This document shows, piece by piece, positions 54,041 through 63,070 of a stretch of DNA of 64,000 nt; the first letter of the stretch is position 1; every line of letters begins with the position of its first letter. A program made the position numbers and the translations under genes. The notes under the pieces were generated by a model. The model did not search any database, was not told where the DNA came from, and saw nothing but the letters and a program-made list of their open reading frames with translations. Origin of the DNA: Lachnospiraceae bacterium (GTDB taxonomy: Bacteria > Bacillota > Clostridia > Lachnospirales > Lachnospiraceae). The stretch spans positions 1 to 64,000 of the forward strand of contig FZRB01000003.1 of the NCBI GenBank assembly GCA_900199595.1, written 5' to 3'.

Positions 54041-54739
54041 ATGTTTATTAATCTTAAGAATGCAAAGAAGATATACGGAAAGGGAGAAAGTGAAGTCCGG
54101 GCTTTGGATGGTGCAAATCTTGAACTTGAAGAAGGTGGAGTATATGTAATACTTGGACCTTCGGGAAGTGGTAAGTCAACGCTTCTTAACATGCTTGGGG
54201 GATTGGATCATCTGGATGACGGAAACCTTGAGATCGGAGGAGTAACACTTTCTAAAATGAAGGATAAGGAGCTGGTGGAATATAGAAGGTCAGATGTTGG
54301 TTTTGTCTTTCAGTTTTATAATTTGATTCCAGATCTTACAGTTAAGGAGAATATACAGGTGGTTGCTGACATAACAAAGGAGCCCCTTGATATAGATGAG
54401 GTTATGGAAGCCGTTGATATTAAAAAGTATGAGCATCATTTTCCATCTGAACTATCAGGTGGACAGCAGCAGAGAGTCAGCATAGCAAGAGCACTTATAA
54501 AGAACCCAAAGATACTGCTTTGTGATGAGCTGACCGGAGCGCTTGATACCAAGTCAGCCAAACTTGTTCTTAAATTTGTAGAGCAGGTTAATCAGAGATT
54601 TCATACAACAATAATTATCATAACCCATAATGAAGCGATAGCAGGAATGGCTGACAGAGTAATACGAATAAAGGACGGACAGGTATCCTCCAATAAAGAG
54701 AATGATACAAGGATTCCTGCTGCTGAACTGGAGTTGTAA
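54041..54739 (+). CDS. ABC transporter ATP-binding protein, MacB/LolD-type
   Basis: From the ATG at 54041 (AAAGGAA upstream; earlier in-frame starts cross the hairpin) the protein has 232 residues. Walker A GPSGSGKST, Q-loop GFVFQFYNLIP, signature LSGGQQQR and switch His ITHNEA are intact. The Walker B extension is CDELTGALD where relatives have CDEPTGALD: the catalytic Glu is kept but the Pro is Leu. It pairs with the permease 63 bases downstream. Its regulator is probably the TetR at 57544, after the permease. Confidence 0.9.
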   Translation: MFINLKNAKKIYGKGESEVRALDGANLELEEGGVYVILGPSGSGKSTLLNMLGGLDHLDDGNLEIGGVTLSKMKDKELVEYRRSDVGFVFQFYNLIPDLTVKENIQVVADITKEPLDIDEVMEAVDIKKYEHHFPSELSGGQQQRVSIARALIKNPKILLCDELTGALDTKSAKLVLKFVEQVNQRFHTTIIIITHNEAIAGMADRVIRIKDGQVSSNKENDTRIPAAELEL

Positions 54740-54802
54740 TGAATAGGTAGTGGAAGAAAAAACGGAAAAGTTCGTTATTATAAATATATGAGGAAAAGAA
54801 AG

Positions 54803-57406
54803 ATGACTCTGAAAAAACGATATTTAAGAAATATAAAAAACAATCTCTCTTTCTATATCTGTGTATGCATTTTGACTACTCTTGTTGTTGTCCTGTATCT
54901 TGATTTTGCAGCAGCAGCTGTGAAGATCGGTGGCGACCTGGATGTTTTCTATGACAGGTTTAAGGTTGAAAATGCACAGTTTACAGTAGAGGATGAGATA
55001 AGTGAAGAAGATATAGAAAAGCTGGAAAAGAAGTATGACATTCTTCTGGAAAAGCAGAGATATATTGATTATAAAGTTGATAAGGACAATACAGTTATTG
55101 GTGATAAAAAAAGTGATAAAAATGTAGTTAATGCTAAAGATGACGGATATGAATATGAGCTGCGCATAATGAGTGTACCGAAGAAGATTAATCTCTTTGT
55201 TATGGCAGATGGAGATGTTATTACATCGAAGCCGGGGACTGAAGTTGATAAAGGAAAGATTATTATCAATACTGGCCTTGCAAAAGGAAATAATATCGCT
55301 AAGGGTGACATGATAACTCTGGCAGATAATAAGTTTGAATATTCAGGTGAATTTGAACGAACAGATTATCTGTTTCCGATTAAAGATACATCAGATACAT
55401 TTGCTTTAAAATCAGAGTTCGGAATCGGTATGATCAGCGATGAAGAATTTGAAGAATTAGTAGAGGATGCTCTTGATTCTGATAAAGAATCCGAGGGTGA
55501 CTCTGATATTAAAGAATACTACGTCATCAGATATAATAAGGATAACGAGAGTGAAGTAAGAAAAGCTATTAACAAAGAATACAGCATGCTTTCTTATCTG
55601 AAAGCTGAGACCAATACCAGAACCAATATTCCTAAAACAGAGATAGAAGAAACTTCAAATATGATGAATATTGTCATTCTTATTCTGGTTATTTTTATCT
55701 CAATTATTATATCTGTTGTAATTGGAAGAAAGATAAAAAATGATCGAAGACAGATAGGTGTTTTGATCGCTTTGGGATACAGAAAAAATGAACTGTCAAT
55801 GCATTACGCAATGTATGGAATTATCCTGGGACTGCTTGGAACAGGAATGGGAGTTATTCTTTCACTTCTTTTGTCGGATAAACTTTTAAGTAATTTATTC
55901 TACAAGATCGAACCTATTCCTACAGCGTACAGTATTTCTATTTCAAACATGCTGATAGCAATTCTGGTACCTACCGGTCTGTATACATTTTCGGTATACA
56001 GATCTGCAAGAAAAGTAATGAAGACGGATGTTATTACCATGATATCAGGAAGAAGTCATGGAGGTGTGGCATCTAAGCTTCGCATGAAGAAGAGTCGTTT
56101 AAGCGTAAAGACAAAGTTTAAACTGAGACAGATATTTGGAAAGCCCGGACGCAGTATCATAGTGGTAATCGGTCTTGCCTTCGGTGGCATGCTTTATGCT
56201 TTCTGTCTTTCCTGTATCGATTCGATGGATGCCTATGTAAAGCACACAGTAGATCAGATCGGAACTTTCAACTACGAATATTTTCTGAAGACGCCGGAGC
56301 TTGGAGAGCCGGAGAAGGGAAATGCGATCCTCGGTGTTAGCTACGAGGTAAAGGGCAGAGAGGATATACTTATGCTCCTGGGAATTGATAGTCCGGATAT
56401 GATCAACTTTAAAGATACAGATGGAAATGAACTGGACTTCGAAGAAGACCATTACTACATCACATCCATGGCAAGTTTGGCCTTTAATACCGAAGTCGGT
56501 GATGAGATAACTATAGTCGATCCCATAACACTGGATGAATATACGGTGAAGATTACGGATATAGTAAAGAATGATTCCCAGGCTGCTATCTATTGCTCCA
56601 GAAGGAATGCTGTTGAGTTACTTGATATTGATATCGAAGAATATAACAAGTTGTCAAGGCTGGATGAAATGAGTGAAGATGATATCATGGATATCGTTTA
56701 TGATAAGCTGGATATTGATATGGATAAAATCGAGGAAGCAGCAGCTAAAATGGAAACGGATCCTACAAGTGTAGACAGTGAAACTCTTGATATGATGGAG
56801 CGGGCCAAGGATCTAACAGAGGATGATATCAAGGACACTATAGAAGGGCTGACGGCTGAGGAATTAGGCGTTAGTGAACTGAAGCTGCCATACAATGTAA
56901 TTATGTCTGAGGAACAGGTAGATATAGATAGTGACAAGCTGGTTAAAACTATATCCAAACAGTCTCTTGCAGACCAGATCAATGAAGTTAAGACAAGCAT
57001 GGAAGACCTGGTTGGAGTAATCAACATATTTGCAATTATCATCTGTGTTGTAGTTGTTTACATGATGGTAAATGTACTAATTACAGAATCCACTCCATCA
57101 GTATCCATGCTTAAGGTTTTAGGCTACAGAAATAGGGAAATCAATTCAATGGTTTTGAATGTATATCATTTCCTTGTTCCTATAGCGATAGTGCTCAGCT
57201 TTCTTCTTGGATTCTTCGGAACAAAGGGAGTCTTTAATGCAAATGTGTCAGTTTATAAGACTTATCTGGCAACTTGCATCTATCCTATATCGATAGTGAA
57301 GATGACTATACTGGTACTTGTAAGCTATATTCTTTCATTGCTTCTGCTTAGAGGAAAGGCCGGTAAGGTTGATCTGGTTGAAAGTCTTAAAGACAATAGG
57401 GAATAA
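54803..57406 (+). CDS. FtsX-like ABC transporter permease
   Basis: The start is put at 54803 because GAGGAA lies seven bases upstream; an ATG five codons earlier (54788) has no ribosome site. The 867-residue protein opens MTLKKRYLRNIKNNLSFYIC with a membrane helix near 18-40. It has an acidic outside domain, FtsX helices near 285-310, 335-360 and 380-400, a helix near 450-470, a second outside domain rich in Asp/Glu (about 600-710) and a final FtsX block (about 730-867) ending DLVESLKDNRE. It is the partner of the ATPase at 54041 and the third MacB-like permease of the window. Confidence 0.9.
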   Translation: MTLKKRYLRNIKNNLSFYICVCILTTLVVVLYLDFAAAAVKIGGDLDVFYDRFKVENAQFTVEDEISEEDIEKLEKKYDILLEKQRYIDYKVDKDNTVIGDKKSDKNVVNAKDDGYEYELRIMSVPKKINLFVMADGDVITSKPGTEVDKGKIIINTGLAKGNNIAKGDMITLADNKFEYSGEFERTDYLFPIKDTSDTFALKSEFGIGMISDEEFEELVEDALDSDKESEGDSDIKEYYVIRYNKDNESEVRKAINKEYSMLSYLKAETNTRTNIPKTEIEETSNMMNIVILILVIFISIIISVVIGRKIKNDRRQIGVLIALGYRKNELSMHYAMYGIILGLLGTGMGVILSLLLSDKLLSNLFYKIEPIPTAYSISISNMLIAILVPTGLYTFSVYRSARKVMKTDVITMISGRSHGGVASKLRMKKSRLSVKTKFKLRQIFGKPGRSIIVVIGLAFGGMLYAFCLSCIDSMDAYVKHTVDQIGTFNYEYFLKTPELGEPEKGNAILGVSYEVKGREDILMLLGIDSPDMINFKDTDGNELDFEEDHYYITSMASLAFNTEVGDEITIVDPITLDEYTVKITDIVKNDSQAAIYCSRRNAVELLDIDIEEYNKLSRLDEMSEDDIMDIVYDKLDIDMDKIEEAAAKMETDPTSVDSETLDMMERAKDLTEDDIKDTIEGLTAEELGVSELKLPYNVIMSEEQVDIDSDKLVKTISKQSLADQINEVKTSMEDLVGVINIFAIIICVVVVYMMVNVLITESTPSVSMLKVLGYRNREINSMVLNVYHFLVPIAIVLSFLLGFFGTKGVFNANVSVYKTYLATCIYPISIVKMTILVLVSYILSLLLLRGKAGKVDLVESLKDNRE

Positions 57407-57438
57407 AAAATCTGTTATACGAAAACTAAAAATAGTTA

Positions 57439-57496
57439 TTGACAAGAATAAGCGAACGGTGTATTCTAACAAATGTTTTAGAAAACACTGTTCGCT
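57439..57496 (+). promoter_or_regulatory. Promoter and operator of tetR (57544)
   Basis: TTGACA (57439-57444), 17 bases, TATTCT (57462-57467). The perfect palindrome TGTTTTAGAAAACA (57474-57487) covers the start region. A wider inverted repeat pairs AGCGAACGGTG (57451-57461) with CACTGTTCGCT (57486-57496, one mismatch). Confidence 0.7.
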
Positions 57497-57543
57497 TTTA
57501 ACGTTGAATATAATTGGTGACATTTGATAAGGGAGTTACTGAT

Positions 57544-58158
57544 ATGCCGAGAGACAAAACAGAAAATCATGAAAAAATAATAGAGTCAGCATTCGCTGAG
57601 TTTCTTGAATATGGATTTAAGGATGCATCTATGAGAAGGATTGCAGAAGCATGCGGAATGAGTGCATCGGGACTTTATAAACATTTTCCGAGTAAAGAGG
57701 ATATGTTTTCTGCGTTGGTCGAGCCTACTGTCGAAGGCTTTTTTGATCTGCAGAAAGAATTAGAGAGCGCCTATTATGCTGATATCGAGACATGCAAGCC
57801 GGAGGAAAGCTGGAGCAGCAAGAAAGAAACTGTTGTAGCAATGGAGTATATTTATGACCATCTGGATGAATTCCGTCTGCTCATATGTAAATCTCAGGGT
57901 ACAAGATATGAAAACTTTACTCATGATCTTGCTAAGCTGGAAGAGAAAGTAACTCTTAAATATATGAATGAGCTGAAGAAGAATGGCATCCCGATAAATG
58001 ATGTGCGAAAAAAAGAATTTCACTTACTTACTACGGTGAGTGTAGAGGCTGTTTTTCAGGCTGTGATTCATGATTTTTCCAGAAAAGAAGCTATGCATTA
58101 TGCTGAAACCTTAGAGAAATTTTTTGAACCGGCATGGAAGGCACTATTTGGACTATAA
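57544..58158 (+). CDS. TetR family transcriptional regulator
   Basis: The 204-residue protein starts MPRDKTENHEKIIESAF at an ATG with AAGGGAG upstream. The helix-turn-helix is at about 12-55 (IAEACGMSASGLYKHFPSKEDMF). The sensor domain has LLICKSQGTRYENF, matching LLITKSQGSVYE of the TetR at 10043, so the two belong to one subfamily. It lies between a MacB-like cassette and a pair of ABC exporter genes and could control either or both through the operator at 57451-57496. Confidence 0.87.
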   Translation: MPRDKTENHEKIIESAFAEFLEYGFKDASMRRIAEACGMSASGLYKHFPSKEDMFSALVEPTVEGFFDLQKELESAYYADIETCKPEESWSSKKETVVAMEYIYDHLDEFRLLICKSQGTRYENFTHDLAKLEEKVTLKYMNELKKNGIPINDVRKKEFHLLTTVSVEAVFQAVIHDFSRKEAMHYAETLEKFFEPAWKALFGL

Positions 58159-58193
58159 GTATACTTTGTATAGCAATGCTATAAGCTTTTGCA

Positions 58194-58215
58194 AAGCCCC
58201 GTAATAACGGGGCTT
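58194..58215 (+). terminator. Hairpin after tetR (57544)
   Basis: AAGCCCCGT (58194-58202) pairs perfectly with ACGGGGCTT (58207-58215) around AATA. The tail ATAAC lacks a T-run, so it may be a partial terminator or mRNA-processing site before the exporter genes. Confidence 0.5.
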
Positions 58216-58283
58216 ATAACAGACTATCTGGTTAGATAAAACTAATTATAGATATACCAATATAACAAGAAAGGATGAGGGAA

Positions 58284-60050
58284 ATGCAGGAAAAAACAAA
58301 TAAGAAAGAAAAGAAAAGATCCACAATCAGCTGGGTGCTGGAATTTGCGGGGATGGATAAGAAATCTTATCTACTCAGCATATTCTTCTCAATCATCAGT
58401 GTATCAGCGGGCTTTATACCCTATATGTTTATTGCGCGTATAGTAAGGGCACTGGTAGAAGGAGAAAAGGATATGAATTACTATCTAAAGCAGTGTGGTT
58501 TTATAGCTATCTGCTGGGTAGTAAATAAGCTGTTTCATACTATCTCAACAACACTCTCTCACAGGGCAACATTTGCGGTTCTGGCAGAGATAAGAAGAAG
58601 GCTTACAAAGAAGCTCAGTGTTATGCCCCTGGGGGATGTTCTGGATGATTCATCAGGTTCTTATAAGAACATAATTGTGGAACGAGTTGACTCTATAGAG
58701 ACTACGCTGGCTCATATAGTTCCTGAGGTTATAGGAAATGCGGTTGTACCGATTGGAATCTTTGTAATTATGCTTGTTATCGATTGGAGACTGGCACTTC
58801 TTTCGCTTATAAGTGTTCCGGTGGGATTGATATTTTATGGTCTTATGATGATGGGATCAACAGAGAGATTCCAGAACACCATCGTTAAAACAAAGGCATT
58901 AAATGATACGGCAGTTGAGTACATAAATGGTATCGAGGTTATAAAGGCATTTGGTAAAACAAAGAGCTCTTATGAGAAGTTCACTGTTGCTGCAAAGGAA
59001 GGTGCAGACTGCTTTATTGAGTGGATGAGAGCCTGCAATGTATGGCAGAATCTTGCGCTGACCATAATGCCTGCTCAGCTTCTGACACTGCTTCCGTTTT
59101 CAGGATGGTTCTATATGACAGGAAGAATAGATGGTGCGGATGCGCTTATTATGATAATTCTCACTCTTGGACTTATATCTCCGATGATGATAGTTGCCGG
59201 CCATATGGATAACATGTCTAAAACGGGTTCGATCATTGAAGAGGCAACTTCTATCCTATTAAAAAGAGAGCTTGTTCGTCCTGATTCTTTAAAAGAGATT
59301 CCGAAGAACAGCACCATAGAATTTAAAAATGTTCATTTTGGTTATGACGAAACTGAAGTTCTACACGGTATTAATCTTATGATAAAAGAAGGAACTGTAA
59401 ATGCGCTGGTTGGTCCTTCAGGTTCAGGAAAGTCAACAATTGCAAAATTGATTGCATCTTTCTGGGATCCTGATTCGGGAAGGATAACCTATGGTGGCGT
59501 AGATATAAGAGATATTCCCCTTAATGATTACAACAAATATATAGCATATGTATCCCAGGACAATTACCTTTTTGACGAAACAGTTATGGAGAATATCCGT
59601 ATGGGAAGACCGGATGCCTCTGATGAAGATGTTATAAATGCAGCAAAGGCGTGTGGCTGTCATGACTTTATCATGGGACTGGAGAAGGGTTATGACACAA
59701 TAGCCGGAGGAGCAGGTGGACATTTGTCCGGAGGAGAAAGACAGAGAATAAGTATTGCAAGAGCTATGCTGAAGGATGCCCCTGTGGTAATACTTGATGA
59801 GGCTACTGCTTATACGGATCCTGAAAATGAAGCCCTTGTACAGGAAAGTGTTGCAAAGCTTATTTCCGGCAAAACACTTATTGTAATAGCACACAGGCTT
59901 TCAACTATTGCTACAGCCGATCAGATAATAGTAGTAAATGATGGAAGTGTTGAATCAGTAGGAAAACAGGAGGAGCTTTTGAAGAAATCCTCGCTATATA
60001 AGGAAATGTGGGATGCCCATATATCATCAAAGGATTCGGAGGTAGCATAA
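58284..60050 (+). CDS. ABC exporter, fused membrane and ATPase domains, subunit 1
   Basis: From the ATG at 58284 (GATGAGGG upstream; an ATG three codons earlier is too close to its AAAGG) the protein has 588 residues. A six-helix exporter domain (about 20-310) precedes an ATPase with Walker A GPSGSGKST, Q-loop YVSQDNYLFD, signature LSGGERQR, Walker B VVILDEATAYTDPENE and switch His IAHRLS. The DPENE ending is common in YbtPQ/IrtAB-like exporters linked with siderophores. Its stop overlaps the start of the second subunit (TAATG), so a heterodimer is expected. Confidence 0.92.
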   Translation: MQEKTNKKEKKRSTISWVLEFAGMDKKSYLLSIFFSIISVSAGFIPYMFIARIVRALVEGEKDMNYYLKQCGFIAICWVVNKLFHTISTTLSHRATFAVLAEIRRRLTKKLSVMPLGDVLDDSSGSYKNIIVERVDSIETTLAHIVPEVIGNAVVPIGIFVIMLVIDWRLALLSLISVPVGLIFYGLMMMGSTERFQNTIVKTKALNDTAVEYINGIEVIKAFGKTKSSYEKFTVAAKEGADCFIEWMRACNVWQNLALTIMPAQLLTLLPFSGWFYMTGRIDGADALIMIILTLGLISPMMIVAGHMDNMSKTGSIIEEATSILLKRELVRPDSLKEIPKNSTIEFKNVHFGYDETEVLHGINLMIKEGTVNALVGPSGSGKSTIAKLIASFWDPDSGRITYGGVDIRDIPLNDYNKYIAYVSQDNYLFDETVMENIRMGRPDASDEDVINAAKACGCHDFIMGLEKGYDTIAGGAGGHLSGGERQRISIARAMLKDAPVVILDEATAYTDPENEALVQESVAKLISGKTLIVIAHRLSTIATADQIIVVNDGSVESVGKQEELLKKSSLYKEMWDAHISSKDSEVA

Positions 60051-61786
60051 TGTTTAAAACACTGAAACTTTATTTTGATTTTGCTGATGAAGTGAATAGA
60101 AAGAAGCTTTATACAGCCATGTTTCTTGGAGTTCTGAAGGCGATATTTGCCACCCTCAGAATTCCGGCAATTGCGGTAATCCTTCAGGGGATACTGGATA
60201 AAAATATGAGCATGCAGAATGTGCGTATGTCAGTACTTATTATGCTGCTTTCCTTAGCAGGACAGGTTCTTATAGGACTTAAAACAACCATGCTTCAGAC
60301 AGAGGGCGGCTATAATACGTGTTCATCGAAACGTATCGAGATAGCTGAACATCTGAGATATCTTCCCATGGGATTTTTTAACGCAAATAGTTTGGGTCAG
60401 ATTACAAACATCACTACGAATACCATGGAACAGCTTGCTGATGTGGCAACGCTTGTTGTAATGATCACAACTCAGGGAATAATAACTACAGGTGTGATAC
60501 TTGTTTTTGTAGCGATCTTTGATATAAGAATTGCACTTATACTTTTAGTTGGTATATTTATTTTCTCTTTCTTTAATACTATGATGCAAAAGGCTACAAT
60601 TCCGGCTGCACCTAGGGTAGCAAAGGCAGGAGAGACACTTGTATCAGCAGTAATTGAATATGTTCAGGGAATAGCTGAGGTTAAGAATTTCAATCTCACG
60701 GAAAAGACGGCAAAGAAACTGGAGAGTGCCATTAAGGAAAAACAGATGGCGGATACTAAAATGGAATTCACGGTTATTCCGTTCATGTGCCTTCAGGGAA
60801 TTGCTACAAAGTTTACCGGAGTTGTTATGTGCCTCATGTCAATATTCTTTTATCTGAATGGAAGTATGCCGCTGCTCTACGCAATTCTAATGATTATTTC
60901 TTCATTTATGATTTATGAGAGTCTTGATATGATGGGCGGCTTCTCAGCACTTATGAGAAATGTAAATATTATCGTAGATAAAACAAATAAGGTACTGGAT
61001 ATTCCTCCTATGGATATTGAGGGTGAGGATATAACTCCAAAGAATATGGATATTGAACTTAAGAATGTTACATTTGCTTACGAGGATAAAACAATAATAG
61101 ACGGAGTTTCTCTTAAGATTCCTGCAAATACAACGACAGCGATAGTAGGACCTTCAGGTGGAGGAAAGACAACTCTTACAAATCTTATGGCGAGATTCTG
61201 GGATGTTAAGAGTGGTGAAGTATTACTCGGGGGAAGAAATGTAAAGGATTACAGTTTTGACAGTCTGATGAAAAACTTCAGCTTCGTATTCCAGAGAGTA
61301 TATCTCTTTGAAGACACAATTGCGAATAACATCCGATTTGGAGAACCGGATGCATCAATGGAAAGAGTGATTGAGGCAGCAAAGAAAGCAAGATGTCATG
61401 ATTTTATAATGAGTCTTCCAAATGGTTATGATACGGTAATCGGCGAAGGCGGTGCCTCACTTTCAGGCGGAGAGAAGCAGAGATTATCTATTGCAAGAGC
61501 AATCATGAAGGACAGTCCGATCATTATACTTGATGAAGCAACGGCAAATGTAGATCCTGAGAATGAAAAAGAGCTTACAGAAGCTATTGAGAATCTCACA
61601 AGAGAAAAGACAATCATCATGATAGCTCACAGATTAAAAACTGTAAGACATGCCGATCAGATATTTGTTGTTGATAAGGGTAAGATCGTTCAGAAAGGAA
61701 AACATGAGGAACTGATAAAGGAGGATGGCATATATAAGACCTTTGTTTCAGGAAGAAAACAGGCAGTAAGCTGGAAGATAGCCTAA
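60050..61786 (+). CDS. ABC exporter, fused membrane and ATPase domains, subunit 2
   Basis: The ATG at 60050 shares a base with the previous stop and has GGAGG eight bases upstream, giving 578 residues. A six-helix domain (about 15-300) leads into an ATPase with Walker A GPSGGGKTT, Q-loop FVFQRVYLFED, signature LSGGEKQR, Walker B IIILDEATANVDPENE and switch His IAHRLK. Both subunits keep complete catalytic motifs, so both ATP sites should be active. Substrate is unknown; the relation to siderophore-type exporters and the TetR upstream leave metal-chelate or drug transport as candidates. Confidence 0.92.
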   Translation: MFKTLKLYFDFADEVNRKKLYTAMFLGVLKAIFATLRIPAIAVILQGILDKNMSMQNVRMSVLIMLLSLAGQVLIGLKTTMLQTEGGYNTCSSKRIEIAEHLRYLPMGFFNANSLGQITNITTNTMEQLADVATLVVMITTQGIITTGVILVFVAIFDIRIALILLVGIFIFSFFNTMMQKATIPAAPRVAKAGETLVSAVIEYVQGIAEVKNFNLTEKTAKKLESAIKEKQMADTKMEFTVIPFMCLQGIATKFTGVVMCLMSIFFYLNGSMPLLYAILMIISSFMIYESLDMMGGFSALMRNVNIIVDKTNKVLDIPPMDIEGEDITPKNMDIELKNVTFAYEDKTIIDGVSLKIPANTTTAIVGPSGGGKTTLTNLMARFWDVKSGEVLLGGRNVKDYSFDSLMKNFSFVFQRVYLFEDTIANNIRFGEPDASMERVIEAAKKARCHDFIMSLPNGYDTVIGEGGASLSGGEKQRLSIARAIMKDSPIIILDEATANVDPENEKELTEAIENLTREKTIIMIAHRLKTVRHADQIFVVDKGKIVQKGKHEELIKEDGIYKTFVSGRKQAVSWKIA

Positions 61787-61870
61787 TAGGATTTATACAA
61801 AAAACTTCTGAAAAATAAATAACAAAAAAACTTCTGAAAAAGAAATGCTTGATTTTAAACAATAGGTATG

Positions 61871-62000
61871 ATATAACTAACAAAGGTTATTCATAATTAA
61901 CCCCTAGCGATTATGATGTGACAGATTAAGAATACTCTGGAATGTGGCGTGATAATTGATCTGTCACATTATATTTCCTACCGAGTTAGATATAACTAAC
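61871..62000 (+). promoter_or_regulatory. Leader with repeated ATAACTAAC sites and a long stem, upstream of DUF3793-flavodoxin
   Basis: GATATAACTAAC-like sequence occurs at 61870-61881 and in the inverted repeat GTTAGATATAACTAAC (61985-62000). The latter is similar in form to DtxR/IdeR-type boxes (TTAG...CTAA), but this is only a resemblance. TGTGACAGAT (61917-61926) pairs perfectly with ATCTGTCACA (61959-61968). Upstream, AAAAACTTCTGAAAAA occurs twice (about 61800-61843). Confidence 0.5.
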
Positions 62001-62015
62001 TATATGGAGTGTGTC

Positions 62016-62576
62016 ATGTTTGATGAAATGATTGTTGAATTCTGCTCGCCTACACTTGCGGGAATAAAGACGGGAAATCTGTTTTCATATGAATATTGTG
62101 ACTATAATCAATTTGTGAAGGATGTTAGAAGGGTTAACATTATTTTATTAAAAAAGGGGATCGAGTTAATACCTATCAGGTGTCTGAATCACAGAGCTCT
62201 TATTTATATATTTCGACCATCCTTCCTGGAAAAAGACTTCTGTGATAAAGACACCTCCCAACTTTTAAAAGAACTTGGTTATGATACTTTGAATGCTGCG
62301 GCGTGTGTAAGATGTCTCAGTAATAAAATAAACACTATTAATTCAAGTAAGGAATTTCCTCATGAGATAGGCCTGTTTTTAGGATATCCCGTTGAGGATG
62401 TGAAGGGTTTTATAAAGTATAAGGGTGAATGTTCAAAATGTATAGGATGCTGGAAGGTATACGGAGATGTAATGAAGGCTGAGGATACATTTGACAGATA
62501 CAAGAAGTGCACGAATGACTATATGGCTAGATTTAAGCAAGGTACAACGCTTGATCAGCTGGCTGTTTGTGCATAG
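62016..62576 (+). CDS. DUF3793 family protein
   Basis: From the ATG at 62016 (GGAGTG upstream) the protein has 186 residues. Recognised family features: MIVEFCSPTLAGIKTGNLFSY, VNIILLKKGIELIPI, FPHEIGLFLGYPVEDVKGFI and GECSKCIGCWKVYGD with paired cysteines. The family occurs in anaerobic Firmicutes, very often beside a flavodoxin, as here 61 bases downstream, which suggests an electron-transfer or iron-limitation role. Function is not established. The start at 61956 is rejected because it crosses the inverted repeat. Confidence 0.85.
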   Translation: MFDEMIVEFCSPTLAGIKTGNLFSYEYCDYNQFVKDVRRVNIILLKKGIELIPIRCLNHRALIYIFRPSFLEKDFCDKDTSQLLKELGYDTLNAAACVRCLSNKINTINSSKEFPHEIGLFLGYPVEDVKGFIKYKGECSKCIGCWKVYGDVMKAEDTFDRYKKCTNDYMARFKQGTTLDQLAVCA

Positions 62577-62637
62577 ATGCTCCGAACAGGTCGGAGTTAA
62601 ATAATACATTAGGGTATATCCCTGGAAAGGAAATAAT

Positions 62638-63060
62638 ATGAGTAAAGTAGCAGTAGTTTTTTGGAGTGCCACAGGCAATACTGAGGCAATGGCAAATGCA
62701 GTGGCAGAAGGGGCAAGAGGCAAAGGTGCTGAAGTGACGGTTCTTGGAGCTTCCGAGTTTTCTGCTGCAAATGTTGGTGAGTATGACGCCATCGCATTTG
62801 GATGCCCTGCTATGGGTGCTGAGGTTCTTGAGGAAACAGAGTTTGATCCAATGTTTACATCTGTAGAAACTTCTCTTGGAGGAAAGAAGATAGGTATCTT
62901 TGGTTCATATGGCTGGGGAGACGGACAGTGGATGAGAGACTGGAAGGATCGTTGTGACAGTGCAGGAGCTGCTCTTGTGAATGATGGAGTAATGGCTAAC
63001 AATGCTCCTGATGACGCGGCGATTTCAGAATGCAAAGCTCTTGGAGAAGCTCTTTGTTAA
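62638..63060 (+). CDS. Flavodoxin
   Basis: The 140-residue protein has the FMN phosphate loop WSATGNTEAM (about 9-18), the FMN-flanking loops GCPAMGAEVLEE and GSYGWGDGQWM, and the length of short-chain flavodoxins. It carries single electrons in place of ferredoxin, usually induced under iron limitation. It follows DUF3793 and shares its promoter region. The ribosome site is AAAGGAAA. Confidence 0.95.
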   Translation: MSKVAVVFWSATGNTEAMANAVAEGARGKGAEVTVLGASEFSAANVGEYDAIAFGCPAMGAEVLEETEFDPMFTSVETSLGGKKIGIFGSYGWGDGQWMRDWKDRCDSAGAALVNDGVMANNAPDDAAISECKALGEALC

Positions 63061-63070
63061 TTGATTTAGT

